Shown piece after piece: positions 16,735 to 25,092 of a stretch of 64,000 nucleotides of DNA (the first letter of the stretch is position 1; each line of letters starts with the position of its first letter). Where the stretch lies: the NCBI GenBank assembly GCA_030680795.1, contig JAUXUL010000045.1:1-64000 (forward strand). Direction: 5' to 3'. The translations under genes and the position numbers were made by a program. This DNA is from Anaerolineales bacterium. GTDB lineage: Bacteria; Chloroflexota; Anaerolineae; Anaerolineales; Villigracilaceae. The notes below the pieces were generated by a model. That model did not search any database and had not been told where the DNA came from. It saw only the letters and a program-made list of their open reading frames with translations.

Positions 16735-17130
16735 ATGGACGATCTTTATCGTGAAATCATCATAGAGCATTATAAAAACCCATCTTATCGGGGAAAACTT
16801 GACCCGCACGATATTTCCTTTGCGGATAATAACCCTTTATGCGGCGATCATATTCAAATTGACATGCGTGTAGACGATAATGGAGTAGTGACCGAAGCGA
16901 TGTTTGATGGTCATGGATGCGCCATCTCGCAAGCCTCCGCAGATTTGTTGATCGAATCGATAATCGGCAAGCCGCTTGAGGAATTGAAGAAACTCAATAA
17001 AGATTACATCCTCGAATTACTCGGTATTGAACTTGGCCCTGTGCGTTTGAAATGCGCTTTGCTTTCTCTCAAAGTATTGAAGGCCGGTGTGTATGGGCTG
17101 GGTGAGGCTAGTGATGAATTGGTGGAATGA
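16735..17130 (+). CDS. sufU: SufU-type sulfur acceptor / Fe-S assembly protein
   Basis: 131 residues of the IscU/NifU-N fold in its SufU form. The three conserved cysteines are C36 (NNPLCGDHI, with Asp38), C62 (GHGCAISQASADL) and C107 (RLKCALL). The insertion around EELKKLNKDYILELLGIEL is characteristic of SufU and absent from IscU. In Firmicutes SufU is a zinc protein that accepts persulfide from SufS and passes it to SufBCD. Its position 2 bp after sufS, probably translationally coupled, supports the same role here. Confidence 0.93.
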   Translation: MDDLYREIIIEHYKNPSYRGKLDPHDISFADNNPLCGDHIQIDMRVDDNGVVTEAMFDGHGCAISQASADLLIESIIGKPLEELKKLNKDYILELLGIELGPVRLKCALLSLKVLKAGVYGLGEASDELVE

Positions 17131-17164
17131 GATTGTGGACAGGTAGATAGGTAAAAACGTAAAC

Positions 17165-17509
17165 ATGTTTAATTACACAACCTTTGATGATACTAAAGTT
17201 GAGTTTGTAGAGATCGCCCCCGCCTCAGAACTCCCGAATGGTGAGCGCTTATTTGTTGATCTGGGCGATAAGCCGATTGTCATATTCAACATTGCAGGAC
17301 AGTATCATGCCATTGGGGATGTTTGCACACATGATGATGGTCCGCTTGGGGATGGCATGATCGAGGGCAATAATGTCGTCTGCCCACGGCACGGCGCTGA
17401 ATTTGATATTCGTACCGGGCAGGCAGTTCAAATGCCGGCAGTGGTGGATATCCCTGCCTATCCTGTGCAGGTGCGTGACGGTATTCTTTTTGTGGGTATA
17501 CCGAAATAA
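17165..17509 (+). CDS. Rieske [2Fe-2S] ferredoxin
   Basis: 114 residues. The two Rieske boxes are DVCTHDDGPL (C54, H56) and VVCPRHGAEFDIRTG (C73, H76), which together bind a [2Fe-2S] cluster. There is no signal peptide, so it is a soluble cytoplasmic electron carrier of the oxygenase-ferredoxin/NirD type. Rieske genes are a frequent last member of suf clusters (sufCBD-sufS-sufU-Rieske), which is the context here, 34 bp after sufU. Its redox partner is unknown. The ATG at 17165 overlaps the ACGTAAACATG repeat word. Confidence 0.9.
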   Translation: MFNYTTFDDTKVEFVEIAPASELPNGERLFVDLGDKPIVIFNIAGQYHAIGDVCTHDDGPLGDGMIEGNNVVCPRHGAEFDIRTGQAVQMPAVVDIPAYPVQVRDGILFVGIPK

Positions 17510-17513
17510 GCGC

Positions 17514-17557
17514 GAAAATAAAAGGACCTCTGAACAAAACAGCGGCCATTTTATTTT
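17514..17557. terminator. Possible bidirectional terminator
   Basis: AAAATAAAAGG (from 17516) and CCATTTTATTTTA (from 17545) can pair with one bulge between the convergent Rieske and sulfatase genes. The helix is AT-rich with little GC, so this is a weak candidate. Confidence 0.4.
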
Positions 17558-18890
17558 ATTCCCCCTGTGGGGAAGTTTTGGGTTGTTTCTCTTTTTCAAG
17601 AATGGTCTTTAGTTCAGCTATGATCGCCTGGTAGTTTGGATCGTTGATCTTGCTCTCCATCTCGTACGGGTCTATCTTGAGATCGTAAAGTTCAGAGAGA
17701 TCATTGTCTGTTTCAACATATACATATTGTTCCGTGCGGATAGAGGTCCAATGGCCGCGATCTGGCCACGCTTCCAGAAGCAAGCTGGTACGCCAGTTAT
17801 CGTTCCCCCCTTTTAAAAGCGATACGAGTGAGAGTCCGTCCACGGTATCCGGCGCGCGCGTTTCGGAGAGCTCATAAATGGTGGGCGCAATATCTATGTT
17901 CGCTGTCAGTTTTTCTTCGATATAGGCGGCAGGCACGAGCACAGGATAGCGAAGCGCGAAAGGCACCTTGACGGATTCCTCGTAGGCCGTGCTTTTTGAA
18001 TCCATGCGGTGTTCGCCCCAGTGCTTGCCATTGTCAGAGATAAATATGATTACGGTATTGTCAAGTTCGCCGGTTTCTTCAAGCTTCTTCATGATCTCGC
18101 CAATGGACCTGTCCAATGCCATTAGAGTTAGGAGTTGTCTTCTTCGAATTCTTTCGATTCGTTGTATTTCCTCTGTAGTAAGAAGTGGCCGTTCAGAAAT
18201 TGAATAAGGTTTGTCCGACACATCTTCTTCATTGTGATTAGGCAGGTCATTTGGAGGAAGGTCGGTCAATAGTGCGTTATCCTCTTTTGCCGGGGTGTAG
18301 GGAGCGTGAGGTGCGTTTGGCGCAAACAACAGAATGAAAGGTTTTCTTTGATTTGCAGCTTTTTCAAGGAATTCTATAACATAATCCTGGAATAGATAGG
18401 TGATATACCCTGTTTTTGCCTCCCACGTCCCATTGACATTCAGGTTGGGATCGTAATAATTCGGAACAGTCCCCCCAAAAAATGAAACCCAGTAATCAAA
18501 CTCAGGTCTGGGTTCACCTTTCCAGGAGTTTAGATATTTGCCCACCAGGCCGGTGTAATATCCATTTTTGTGCAGATCCTCCACGACGGTTTGGAAATAA
18601 AGTTTATCTTCATTGACGTGAACATAATGGTTGTGCGCATACATGCCGGTCAGAATGCTTGCGCGGCTGGGACAGCAAAACGGCGTCGTGATGTACCCGC
18701 GAGAAAAGGTGACACCCTGATCAAAAATCATTTGCTGGGTATTGGGCATGTATTCCATGGTGTCGTATCTCTGGTCGTCTGTCACGATGATCAGAAAGTT
18801 TGGTCGTTGATCGTTGAGGCGGGGGAGAAGGCCGCACGATTGAAACACAAGAGTTGAAATGAGAAGAAGAAATACGGTGAGCCGTTTCAT
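17556..18890 (-). CDS. Sulfatase, membrane-anchored lipoprotein
   Basis: A 444-residue type I sulfatase. The signal peptide MKRLTVFLLLISTLVFQSCG carries a lipobox cysteine (C19), so the enzyme should be lipid-anchored outside the membrane. Metal ligands are in IVTDDQ (D38, D39). The formylglycine precursor cysteine is C72 in TTPFCCPSRASILTGMY, matching C-x-P-x-R. The C-terminal region has DNGKHWGEHRMDSKSTAYEE, typical of arylsulfatase/heparan-sulfatase-like enzymes. A formylglycine-generating enzyme must exist elsewhere. The start at 18890 has AGGAAA; the frame to 18923 is not needed. It is third in a minus-strand trio with a methyltransferase and a PIG-L deacetylase, suggesting surface glycan modification. 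Confidence 0.9.
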   Translation of the reverse strand: MKRLTVFLLLISTLVFQSCGLLPRLNDQRPNFLIIVTDDQRYDTMEYMPNTQQMIFDQGVTFSRGYITTPFCCPSRASILTGMYAHNHYVHVNEDKLYFQTVVEDLHKNGYYTGLVGKYLNSWKGEPRPEFDYWVSFFGGTVPNYYDPNLNVNGTWEAKTGYITYLFQDYVIEFLEKAANQRKPFILLFAPNAPHAPYTPAKEDNALLTDLPPNDLPNHNEEDVSDKPYSISERPLLTTEEIQRIERIRRRQLLTLMALDRSIGEIMKKLEETGELDNTVIIFISDNGKHWGEHRMDSKSTAYEESVKVPFALRYPVLVPAAYIEEKLTANIDIAPTIYELSETRAPDTVDGLSLVSLLKGGNDNWRTSLLLEAWPDRGHWTSIRTEQYVYVETDNDLSELYDLKIDPYEMESKINDPNYQAIIAELKTILEKEKQPKTSPQGE

Positions 18891-18909
18891 GGGGTTTCCT
18901 TTGATGTTA

Positions 18910-19545
18910 TTAATTGGCGCCAAAATTTCCCACGATCCTCAAGATATCAAATCCCTCTGCAAATGGACATTCGGCCAGCGCACCATGACGCACCATGATC
19001 GAGCGGGTAAGTTCGCTGTTGAAGTAGTAGCGGTCACGGTAGGTTTCGTATTCCGCCAACGCTTCTATTTTCTTGTTAACATCTTCCTGGGTGACTTCCA
19101 CTATAAAATGCGGGAAGAAGCCGTAGGAAGAGCGAACCACGTCAAAGCCCAAAACCGTAATACCACGAAAGGCGCGCAAGGCTTCGTCGGTCATGGTGTT
19201 GTGATCCTGGTGCACATCCTGTTTGGAGTGAGTGAAGATCAAATCAGGTTTGAAGTCTTTGCGGAGTTGCAGGAAATATTCCAAAATTTCCTGTCGTGCA
19301 TCAGGGAAGACGCGTGTAACGAAAGGTCCAAAGACAATTTTATCCTTAGGAACTCCCAACACTTTCATTGACTCAAGATGCTCGCTCATTATATTTTTCA
19401 GGTCGGGATTTTTCCGGTTGTCAGATAGAGTAACGCACAGGATATCTGTCAGTTTGACGATATGATGAATCAAAGCACCGCATCCGATCTCAATGTCATC
19501 AGGATGCGCGCCGAGGAAGAGGACTTTTTTGCCGAAGAAGTTCAT
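18910..19545 (-). CDS. PIG-L/LmbE-family N-deacetylase
   Basis: 211 residues. The zinc-binding AHPDDIEIGCG is at 13-23 and the distal histidine in FTHSKQDVHQDHNT, both diagnostic of PIG-L/LmbE deacetylases that remove acetyl groups from N-acetylglucosamine-type substrates (GlcNAc-PI, bacillithiol or mycothiol precursors, antibiotics, glycans). It starts one base before the end of the methyltransferase gene upstream and ends 19 bp before the sulfatase start, so the three form one operon. The substrate is unknown. The partners suggest a cell-surface sugar rather than a thiol cofactor. Confidence 0.88.
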   Translation of the reverse strand: MNFFGKKVLFLGAHPDDIEIGCGALIHHIVKLTDILCVTLSDNRKNPDLKNIMSEHLESMKVLGVPKDKIVFGPFVTRVFPDARQEILEYFLQLRKDFKPDLIFTHSKQDVHQDHNTMTDEALRAFRGITVLGFDVVRSSYGFFPHFIVEVTQEDVNKKIEALAEYETYRDRYYFNSELTRSIMVRHGALAECPFAEGFDILRIVGNFGAN

Positions 19546-19546
19546 T

Positions 19547-20380
19547 TTACGTTTCTATATTTGTCGCCAAAATTCCGCCAACGACTTTGGTCATCACCAA
19601 TTTCCCGTCGCGGTCGAACCATTTCTGGGCCACGGCTTGGATCTTGCCGATCAAGGCTTCATATTCATCCCTGCCATTGAACATGGATGTCCACAGTTTG
19701 CGGTCTTCGCCCAATGAAGCGCGGACGTAGTCCATGAACGGCGCAACCTCTGGGAAGGTGAGGTGATTCTCGAATCTGTGCAATTCGGTTTTTGAGAAGA
19801 TCCGGTCAATGGTGTTGTAGATGTCGCCTTTGAAACGGGATGAGCCAGGCATGGGCGGAATGTCTGCGCCTGTGGCTTCCATGATGATGTCGTAGAACAT
19901 CCGCTTATTTTCAGGTAATGGCCCGGAAACGAAAAGCCGTCCGCCAGATTTCCCCGACACGGGGTCGGGACTACGAAGTACCCTATGAGCCTCGCCAAAT
20001 GTAAAGTCCAGATCTGAAGCGTAGTAGATGGCGAAGGCGCTGGTGCAAAGGTCAAAAGTGTTATCCGCGAATTTGAAGGGTTGGTTAAAGTCTAAAAATT
20101 GAAAATCAATGCTGGCGCCAGTTTCTATATTTTTTTCCCGCGCTTTATCCAGCAGTTCTTCGGAAAAATCTCCGCCGATGATCTGCGCGCCCCCTTTGGT
20201 GTATTCATTGAAAAGAAAACTCAACTTGCCTGCCCCGCAGCCGACATCCAAAATTTTCATGCCAGCCTGGGGTTTGAGCAGGTCGTTTGTCCAAACGTCA
20301 ATATTGGCTGAGCCGTATTTTTCGTGGAGATCAATCCGCATCAATAGGTCTTTGCTGGGTTCCTGATAATCAATTTTCAT
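19547..20380 (-). CDS. SAM-dependent class I methyltransferase
   Basis: 277 residues. Motif I is ILDVGCGAGKLSF (43-55) and motif II is IIGGDFSEELLDKA. FDLCTSAFAIYYASD follows in the position of motif III/IV. The C-terminal half (FENHLTFPEVAPFMDYVRAS) is a UbiE/COQ5-like substrate cap. The start at 20380 follows AAGGAC; an upstream frame to 20464 has no SD. It is the first gene of the methyltransferase/deacetylase/sulfatase operon. The substrate cannot be deduced. Codon use resembles its neighbours. Confidence 0.83.
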   Translation of the reverse strand: MKIDYQEPSKDLLMRIDLHEKYGSANIDVWTNDLLKPQAGMKILDVGCGAGKLSFLFNEYTKGGAQIIGGDFSEELLDKAREKNIETGASIDFQFLDFNQPFKFADNTFDLCTSAFAIYYASDLDFTFGEAHRVLRSPDPVSGKSGGRLFVSGPLPENKRMFYDIIMEATGADIPPMPGSSRFKGDIYNTIDRIFSKTELHRFENHLTFPEVAPFMDYVRASLGEDRKLWTSMFNGRDEYEALIGKIQAVAQKWFDRDGKLVMTKVVGGILATNIET

Positions 20381-20525
20381 TGGTCCTTCTAATTTGTAAT
20401 GACGGCGCTGGCCAGGCTGAGTGCATGCTTTAGTCGTCCAGATGGTACGCGAGGAAAATCGCAACTACGGTCATAAAATGTTTTGTGATTATACCAAAGC
20501 CTAACCAAAATTCACCTACTGAATT

Positions 20526-20555
20526 TTGAGAGCCCACTAATACCCATGATAAAAT
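20526..20555 (+). promoter_or_regulatory. Probable hisS promoter
   Basis: TTGAGA (20526-20531), an 18-bp spacer and TAAAAT (20550-20555) lie 18 bp before the hisS ATG at 20574, with TGGAG as SD between. Confidence 0.5.
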
Positions 20556-20573
20556 TCACACACTGGAGTCAGC

Positions 20574-21851
20574 ATGGCAAGCAAAATACAACCTGTAAAA
20601 GGCACGAGAGAATTTTATCCTGAGCAAATGTTTTTGCGTAATTTCATTTATGAAAAAGTGCGCGCGGCGTCTCAGGCTTTTGGGTATCAGGAATGGGACG
20701 CGCCGTTCATCGAGCCTATTGATCTTTACGCGGCGAAGTCTGGCGAGGAACTGGTTAAGAAGCAATCCTTCACGTTTCAAGATCGCGGGGGAGATTATGT
20801 TACGCTTCGCCCTGAACTTACGCCCAGCCTTGCGCGCATGATTGCAGCGAAACAAAATGAATTGACCCAGCCAGTACGCTGGTGGTCGTTCGGTCCATTC
20901 TGGAGATATGAACAGCCGCAGAAAGGACGGTCGCGCGAATTCTTTCAATGGAACATTGACATGTTGGGAGTCAACTCGCCTGAAGCGGATGCGGAATTGA
21001 TCGCAATTGCGGCCACATTCCTGCGCTCGGTCGGACTTAATCCTCAGCTTGCTACTATTTTCGTAAACAATCGCCGCCTGATGGATTCTGAATTCGATGC
21101 GCTGGATATCGTTCCAGAAAAGCGGCTTGAGGTTTCCAGCCTCGTTGACCGTCGCTCAAAGATGGAGCCTGCCAACTGGAGTGAGTACGCGCTTGAGTTG
21201 GGTTTGACGAAAAAACAGGTGAATGGCTTGAAGGATATGCTTGGCAATTTTGAGCTGTGGAAGAAAAGCGATGAGTTGACCCGTCTCTTCACGGCAGTGG
21301 AAGCCCTGGGTGTCAAAGAATATGTCAAATTTGACCCAAACATCATGCGCGGACTCTTGTATTATACAGGCACTGTCTTTGAAGCGTTCGAGACGAGCGG
21401 TTCTTTGAAGCGCGCTATTCTCGGCGGTGGACGTTATGATAATCTGCTTGCGGATGTCGGCGGACAGCCTCTCCCTGGTGTTGGCTTCGCGATGGGCGAT
21501 GTAGTCATGGGCATCATTTTGCAGGAAAATGGACTCTTGCCTGATTTCGTCCCGACGCCTGCTGCGGCCTTGGTGACGATCTTCGATGAAAGTATGTGGA
21601 AGAAGTCTTTTGAACTGGCCGCGCAATTACGCAATGTGGGGCTGAATGTGATGGTCTATCCTGAACCCGTCAAATTGCAGAAGCAGTTCAAATTTGCAGA
21701 CAAAATGAAGATTAAGATAGCTCTGACTGTGGGACCTGATGAGGCGGCGAATGACCAGGTGGCGGTCAAAAACCTGGTTAATGGCGAGCAGGTGACAGTT
21801 AAGCGCGAAGCGGTTGTTGAGTCCATCCGCAAAATCCTTGCGAGGGTTTAA
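20574..21851 (+). CDS. hisS: Histidyl-tRNA synthetase
   Basis: A 425-residue class II aminoacyl-tRNA synthetase. The N-terminus is IQPVKGTREFYPEQM. Motif 2 is TLRPELTPSLARM with WWSFGPFWRYEQPQKGRSRE. The histidine-specific segment is GLLYYTGTVFEAF, motif 3 is AILGGGRYDNLL with GVGFAMGDVVMG, and a C-terminal anticodon-binding domain ends near 425. It charges tRNA-His. The tRNA-His gene itself lies 33 bp downstream with its own promoter inside the 3' end of hisS, an unusual enzyme-substrate adjacency. Confidence 0.96.
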   Translation: MASKIQPVKGTREFYPEQMFLRNFIYEKVRAASQAFGYQEWDAPFIEPIDLYAAKSGEELVKKQSFTFQDRGGDYVTLRPELTPSLARMIAAKQNELTQPVRWWSFGPFWRYEQPQKGRSREFFQWNIDMLGVNSPEADAELIAIAATFLRSVGLNPQLATIFVNNRRLMDSEFDALDIVPEKRLEVSSLVDRRSKMEPANWSEYALELGLTKKQVNGLKDMLGNFELWKKSDELTRLFTAVEALGVKEYVKFDPNIMRGLLYYTGTVFEAFETSGSLKRAILGGGRYDNLLADVGGQPLPGVGFAMGDVVMGIILQENGLLPDFVPTPAAALVTIFDESMWKKSFELAAQLRNVGLNVMVYPEPVKLQKQFKFADKMKIKIALTVGPDEAANDQVAVKNLVNGEQVTVKREAVVESIRKILARV

Positions 21852-21866
21852 TCCTAATGATATAAT
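21838..21866 (+). promoter_or_regulatory. tRNA-His promoter within the hisS 3' end
   Basis: TTGCGA (21838-21843), a 17-bp spacer and TATAAT (21861-21866) place the start about 12 bases before the mature tRNA. The -35 overlaps the last codons of hisS. Confidence 0.6.
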
Positions 21867-21884
21867 CCCGCTCGCTTGAAGTAT

Positions 21885-21957
21885 GGAGCCTGTAGCTCAA
21901 CGGCAGAGCGCTACACTGTGGCTGTAGATGTTGCGGGTTCGAAACCCGTCAGGCTCC
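21885..21957 (+). tRNA. tRNA-His(GTG)
   Basis: A full cloverleaf can be drawn. The acceptor stem GAGCCTG (21886-21892) pairs with CAGGCTC. The D-arm is GCTC/GAGC. The anticodon stem CTACA/TGTAG has loop CTGTGGC (anticodon GTG), and the T-arm is GCGGG-TTCGAAA-CCCGT. An extra G at 21885 pairs with C at 21957, the G-1:C73 pair that is the identity element of tRNA-His. CCA is not encoded; the next bases are CAG. Confidence 0.96.
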
Positions 21958-21966
21958 CAGATTCAC

Positions 21967-21999
21967 AGACCCTAAAGTTTTCAAAACCTTTAGGGTCTT
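21967..21999 (+). terminator. Intrinsic terminator after tRNA-His
   Basis: AGACCCTAAAG (21967-21977) and CTTTAGGGTCT (21988-21998) form a perfect 11-bp stem around a 10-nt loop. Only a short run of T follows, so efficiency is uncertain. Confidence 0.65.
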
Positions 22000-22017
22000 A
22001 TAGTGTAAAATAATTCC

Positions 22018-23439
22018 ATGCCTAAAACCATAAATGTTCTTTTTCTTGCGGCGGAAGCCGACCCTTTTGTGAAGGTCGGCGGGCTTGGCGATGTGGCTGG
22101 TTCCCTTCCGCACGCCCTGCGCGCTCTTTCAAATGATGACATAAAACTGGATGTGCGGCTCGTTTTGCCGTATCACCCCGTGGTGAAAGCGGACAATCTC
22201 AAGCCGTTGGGAATGTTCTCCATTTCTCGCGACGATTCAGAAGTCAGGGTGGAGGCGTTTGAAGGCGCTTTGAAGGGGATGCCTGTATATTTTATCAATG
22301 GCGATGTGATCCGCACGAGCGGCTCTGTTTATTCCCTGGATTCGAAATTAGATGCTGAAAAATATACCTTCTTCTCGCTCGCTGCGCTGGAGTTGCCGAG
22401 ACAGATCAACTGGTCTCCAGATGTTATGCATGCCAACGACTGGCACACTGCTTTAAGTGTCTATGGCTCATTGACAAAGCGTTGGGAGGCCGGCGCTCGC
22501 CATGTGGCAGGCGTGGTCACTTTGCATAACCTGCCTTTTATGGGACCTGATGTCAGCGCAATCCTTGAAAGTTACGGAATTAAACGCGCGCAAACCGATC
22601 TGCCCGAATGGGCGCGCGTGATGCCTTTGCCTTTGGGGCTATGGGCTTCAGATGCAATAGTGGCTGTTTCAACAACCTATGCCAATGAAGTTCTCACGCC
22701 TGAAGATGGTTGTGGGTTGGGTGAATTTTTACAACTTCGCCGCGAAACGATCAGCGGTATATTGAACGGGATCGATGTTGTTTCTTTTAACCCCGCAGAT
22801 GATTCCGCTTTGGGTATGAACTTTGATGTTGATTCGCTTGAAAAACGCGCCGTAAATAAAACCTTGTTGCAGGAAAGGCTTGGCTTGCCGCCAGACCCAG
22901 ACGCTCCTTTGCTCGCCATGATCTCACGCATGGATGTACAAAAAGGTGTTGACCTTGCTTTTACTGCGTTGAAAAGCATGAAGAAGGTTAATTTTCAAGC
23001 AATTATTTTAGGAACAGGCGACCCAAAACTTGAAGAAGCAGCGCAGAGTTTACATAACTTATTTCCTGAAAAAATAAAAGTCGAGTTACGCTATGACGCT
23101 CGACTTGCCCGTCAGATCTACGCCGGCTCAGATATGTTATTGATGCCGTCGCGCTACGAACCCTGCGGACTCTCGCAAATGATCGCCATGCGTTATGGCT
23201 GTGTGCCGGTTGTGCGCGCGGTGGGCGGTTTGAATGAAACGGTGCAGCATGGTGAAACGGGTTTTGTGTTTGACAAGGCTCATCATATGTCCTTGATGGG
23301 CGCTGTCAAAGCGGGCATCAAAATATATTCAGATCGCGAACGATGGCAAAAAATTCAACGCACGGGCATGGCGCAGGACTTCTCGTGGGAAAACTCGGCG
23401 CGGAAATATCTTGAGTTGTATCAATCTCTTGTGAAATAA
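22018..23439 (+). CDS. glgA: Glycogen synthase (ADP-glucose type, GT5)
   Basis: 473 residues. The N-terminal signature AAEADPFVKVGGLGDVAGSL contains the KVGGLGD ADP-glucose-binding loop (19-25). Mid-protein are DVMHANDWHTAL and GILNGIDVVSFNP. The C-terminal GT-B lobe has ISRMDVQKGVDLAFTALKSM and MPSRYEPCGLSQMIAMRYGC. It elongates alpha-1,4-glucan in glycogen storage. There is no clear SD before the ATG, and a TAAAAT lies only 7 bp upstream, so it may be leaderless or read through from hisS. malQ follows after 3 bp, making a glycogen operon. Confidence 0.94.
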   Translation: MPKTINVLFLAAEADPFVKVGGLGDVAGSLPHALRALSNDDIKLDVRLVLPYHPVVKADNLKPLGMFSISRDDSEVRVEAFEGALKGMPVYFINGDVIRTSGSVYSLDSKLDAEKYTFFSLAALELPRQINWSPDVMHANDWHTALSVYGSLTKRWEAGARHVAGVVTLHNLPFMGPDVSAILESYGIKRAQTDLPEWARVMPLPLGLWASDAIVAVSTTYANEVLTPEDGCGLGEFLQLRRETISGILNGIDVVSFNPADDSALGMNFDVDSLEKRAVNKTLLQERLGLPPDPDAPLLAMISRMDVQKGVDLAFTALKSMKKVNFQAIILGTGDPKLEEAAQSLHNLFPEKIKVELRYDARLARQIYAGSDMLLMPSRYEPCGLSQMIAMRYGCVPVVRAVGGLNETVQHGETGFVFDKAHHMSLMGAVKAGIKIYSDRERWQKIQRTGMAQDFSWENSARKYLELYQSLVK

Positions 23440-23442
23440 TTT

Positions 23443-25035
23443 ATGGCCTTCAAACGCTCTTCCGGTATTCTCCTGCATCCATCCAGTTTGCCCGGTCCGT
23501 ACGGCATAGGCGACCTGGGTCCGCAATCCTATCGCTTCATTGATTGGCTCGCCTCCACTGGCTGCAAGCTTTGGCAAATCCTTCCATTGGGACCCACAGG
23601 CTATGGCGATTCACCTTATCAGTGTTTTTCGGCTTTTGCGGGAAATCCATATTTATTGAGTCCCGATGAAATGTTAGCCGATGGACTCTTGACTCAGGAC
23701 GATTTGGATGGAATGAAAGACCTGCCCGCTTCACGGGATTCTTCGGCGCGCCTCAGGATAAACTTTGGCCTGCTCATTCCAAAAAAACTTGATCTTTTAC
23801 AAAAGGCATTTTCCCGCTTTCAATCCAATCCTTCGACTAGGCTCAGGACGAGCCCCGAGCATTTGCGTGGTGACCCTGCGACTTACCCTGCGGGCACGAT
23901 GTCGCTCAGGGCAAGCTTCGACTCATTCTGCGCTGAAAATGCCTCCTGGCTGGATGACTTTGCGCTCTTCATGGCGTTGAAAGCAGCCAATGGCGGTGGA
24001 GCATGGAACGGCTGGCCCGTGGCGTTACGTTCTAGAAAAAAATCTGCAATGACCAAGGCCAGAAAAGAATTGGCGGAAAGCATCAACCGTTATTCCTTCT
24101 ATCAATTCCTTTTCTTCCGCCAATGGAATCAAGTCCGCGCGTATGCGCATGAAAAAGGGATACAGATCATCGGCGATATCCCGATCTTTGTCGCGTATGA
24201 TTCGGCGGATGTGTGGGCACGCCCTGATTTGTTCTTCCTCGATGAGAACGGCAACCCAACTGTTGTGGCAGGCGTTCCGCCGGATGCTTTCTCTGCCACA
24301 GGTCAATTGTGGGGCAATCCGCTTTACAACTGGGAAGTACATAAAAAAGAAGGCTATGCCTGGTGGCTGTCGCGTGTGCGCGCATCCCTGCAATTCATGG
24401 ACATTTTGCGCTTCGACCATTTCCGCGGATTTGCAGGGTACTACGAGATTCCCGCTGAGCATACTACTGCTCAAAATGGACACTGGGTACCCGGGCCCGG
24501 CCAAGACCTGTTCCGCACAGTGGATAAATATCTCCGCGATGGGTTAACCACAACCGGCGCAGGTCTACCGATCATTGCAGAAGATTTGGGATTTATCACT
24601 CCGGATGTGGTCGAATTACGGGATGCTTTTGATTTACCAGGTATGAAAGTTTTGCAATTCGGCTTTTCGGGGCCTGATAATCCCTTCCTGCCGCATAATT
24701 ACTTTCCCAACTGTGTGGCATATACTGGCACGCATGACAACGACACCGCCTTTGGTTGGCTTGTGAATGCTCAAGACCACGAGCGCGATTTTGCAAAACG
24801 CTACCTCAACACGGACGGTCATGACTTTGCCTGGGATTTGATCCGCGCAGTCTGGAGATCCGTTGCAATCTTTGCCATTGCTCCCATGCAGGATGTGCTC
24901 AGCCTCGGTGGGGAGGCAAGGATGAATTTCCCAAGTACACTTGGCGGCAATTGGGAATGGCGCATGAGCAAAAATGATTTAAATGAAGATTTAGCGGCTG
25001 GGTTGAGGGATTTGAATTGGGTGACGAATAGGTAA
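23443..25035 (+). CDS. malQ: 4-alpha-glucanotransferase (amylomaltase), with in-frame repeat insertion
   Basis: A 530-residue GH77 enzyme. It shows GILLHPSSLPGPYGIGDLG and WQILPLGPTGYGDSPYQ. The catalytic nucleophile region is LRFDHFRGFAGYYEIPA, the acid/base is in PIIAEDLGFITPDV, and the third carboxylate is in YTGTHDNDTAFGW. It disproportionates alpha-1,4-glucans and partners glgA. Residues about 129-158 (DNA 23829-23919) do not fit the family. They are encoded by sequence resembling the dispersed repeat CCTTCGACTAGGCTCAGGAC followed by a reversed relative. The flanking segments KLDLLQKAFSRFQ and FCAENASWLDDFALFM are normal. The insertion keeps the frame and lies in a helix linker outside the catalytic core. 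A second shorter repeat-like tract encodes about residues 96-102. Confidence 0.93.
   Translation: MAFKRSSGILLHPSSLPGPYGIGDLGPQSYRFIDWLASTGCKLWQILPLGPTGYGDSPYQCFSAFAGNPYLLSPDEMLADGLLTQDDLDGMKDLPASRDSSARLRINFGLLIPKKLDLLQKAFSRFQSNPSTRLRTSPEHLRGDPATYPAGTMSLRASFDSFCAENASWLDDFALFMALKAANGGGAWNGWPVALRSRKKSAMTKARKELAESINRYSFYQFLFFRQWNQVRAYAHEKGIQIIGDIPIFVAYDSADVWARPDLFFLDENGNPTVVAGVPPDAFSATGQLWGNPLYNWEVHKKEGYAWWLSRVRASLQFMDILRFDHFRGFAGYYEIPAEHTTAQNGHWVPGPGQDLFRTVDKYLRDGLTTTGAGLPIIAEDLGFITPDVVELRDAFDLPGMKVLQFGFSGPDNPFLPHNYFPNCVAYTGTHDNDTAFGWLVNAQDHERDFAKRYLNTDGHDFAWDLIRAVWRSVAIFAIAPMQDVLSLGGEARMNFPSTLGGNWEWRMSKNDLNEDLAAGLRDLNWVTNR
23829..23919 (+). repeat. Repeat-derived in-frame insertion in malQ
   Basis: Contains CCTTCGACTAGGCTCAGGAC at its left end and CGCTCAGGGCAAGCTTCGAC near its right end, which are inverted relatives of each other (TTCG...GCTCAGG against GCTCAGG...TTCGA). 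The encoded residues (about 129-158) interrupt an otherwise typical MalQ helix. It looks like a mobile palindromic element that is translated. Confidence 0.6.
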
Positions 25036-25037
25036 TC

Positions 25038-25077
25038 TAACAAAAAACCCCGAGTCGGAATTCGGAGTTTTTTGTTA
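25038..25077. terminator. Bidirectional intrinsic terminator
   Basis: TAACAAAAAACCCCGA (25038-25053) and TCGGAGTTTTTTGTTA (25062-25077) pair at 15 of 16 positions between convergent malQ and the YbaK gene, with A- and T-tracts in the arms. Confidence 0.85.
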
Positions 25078-25092
25078 GATCGACCTTAGAGT

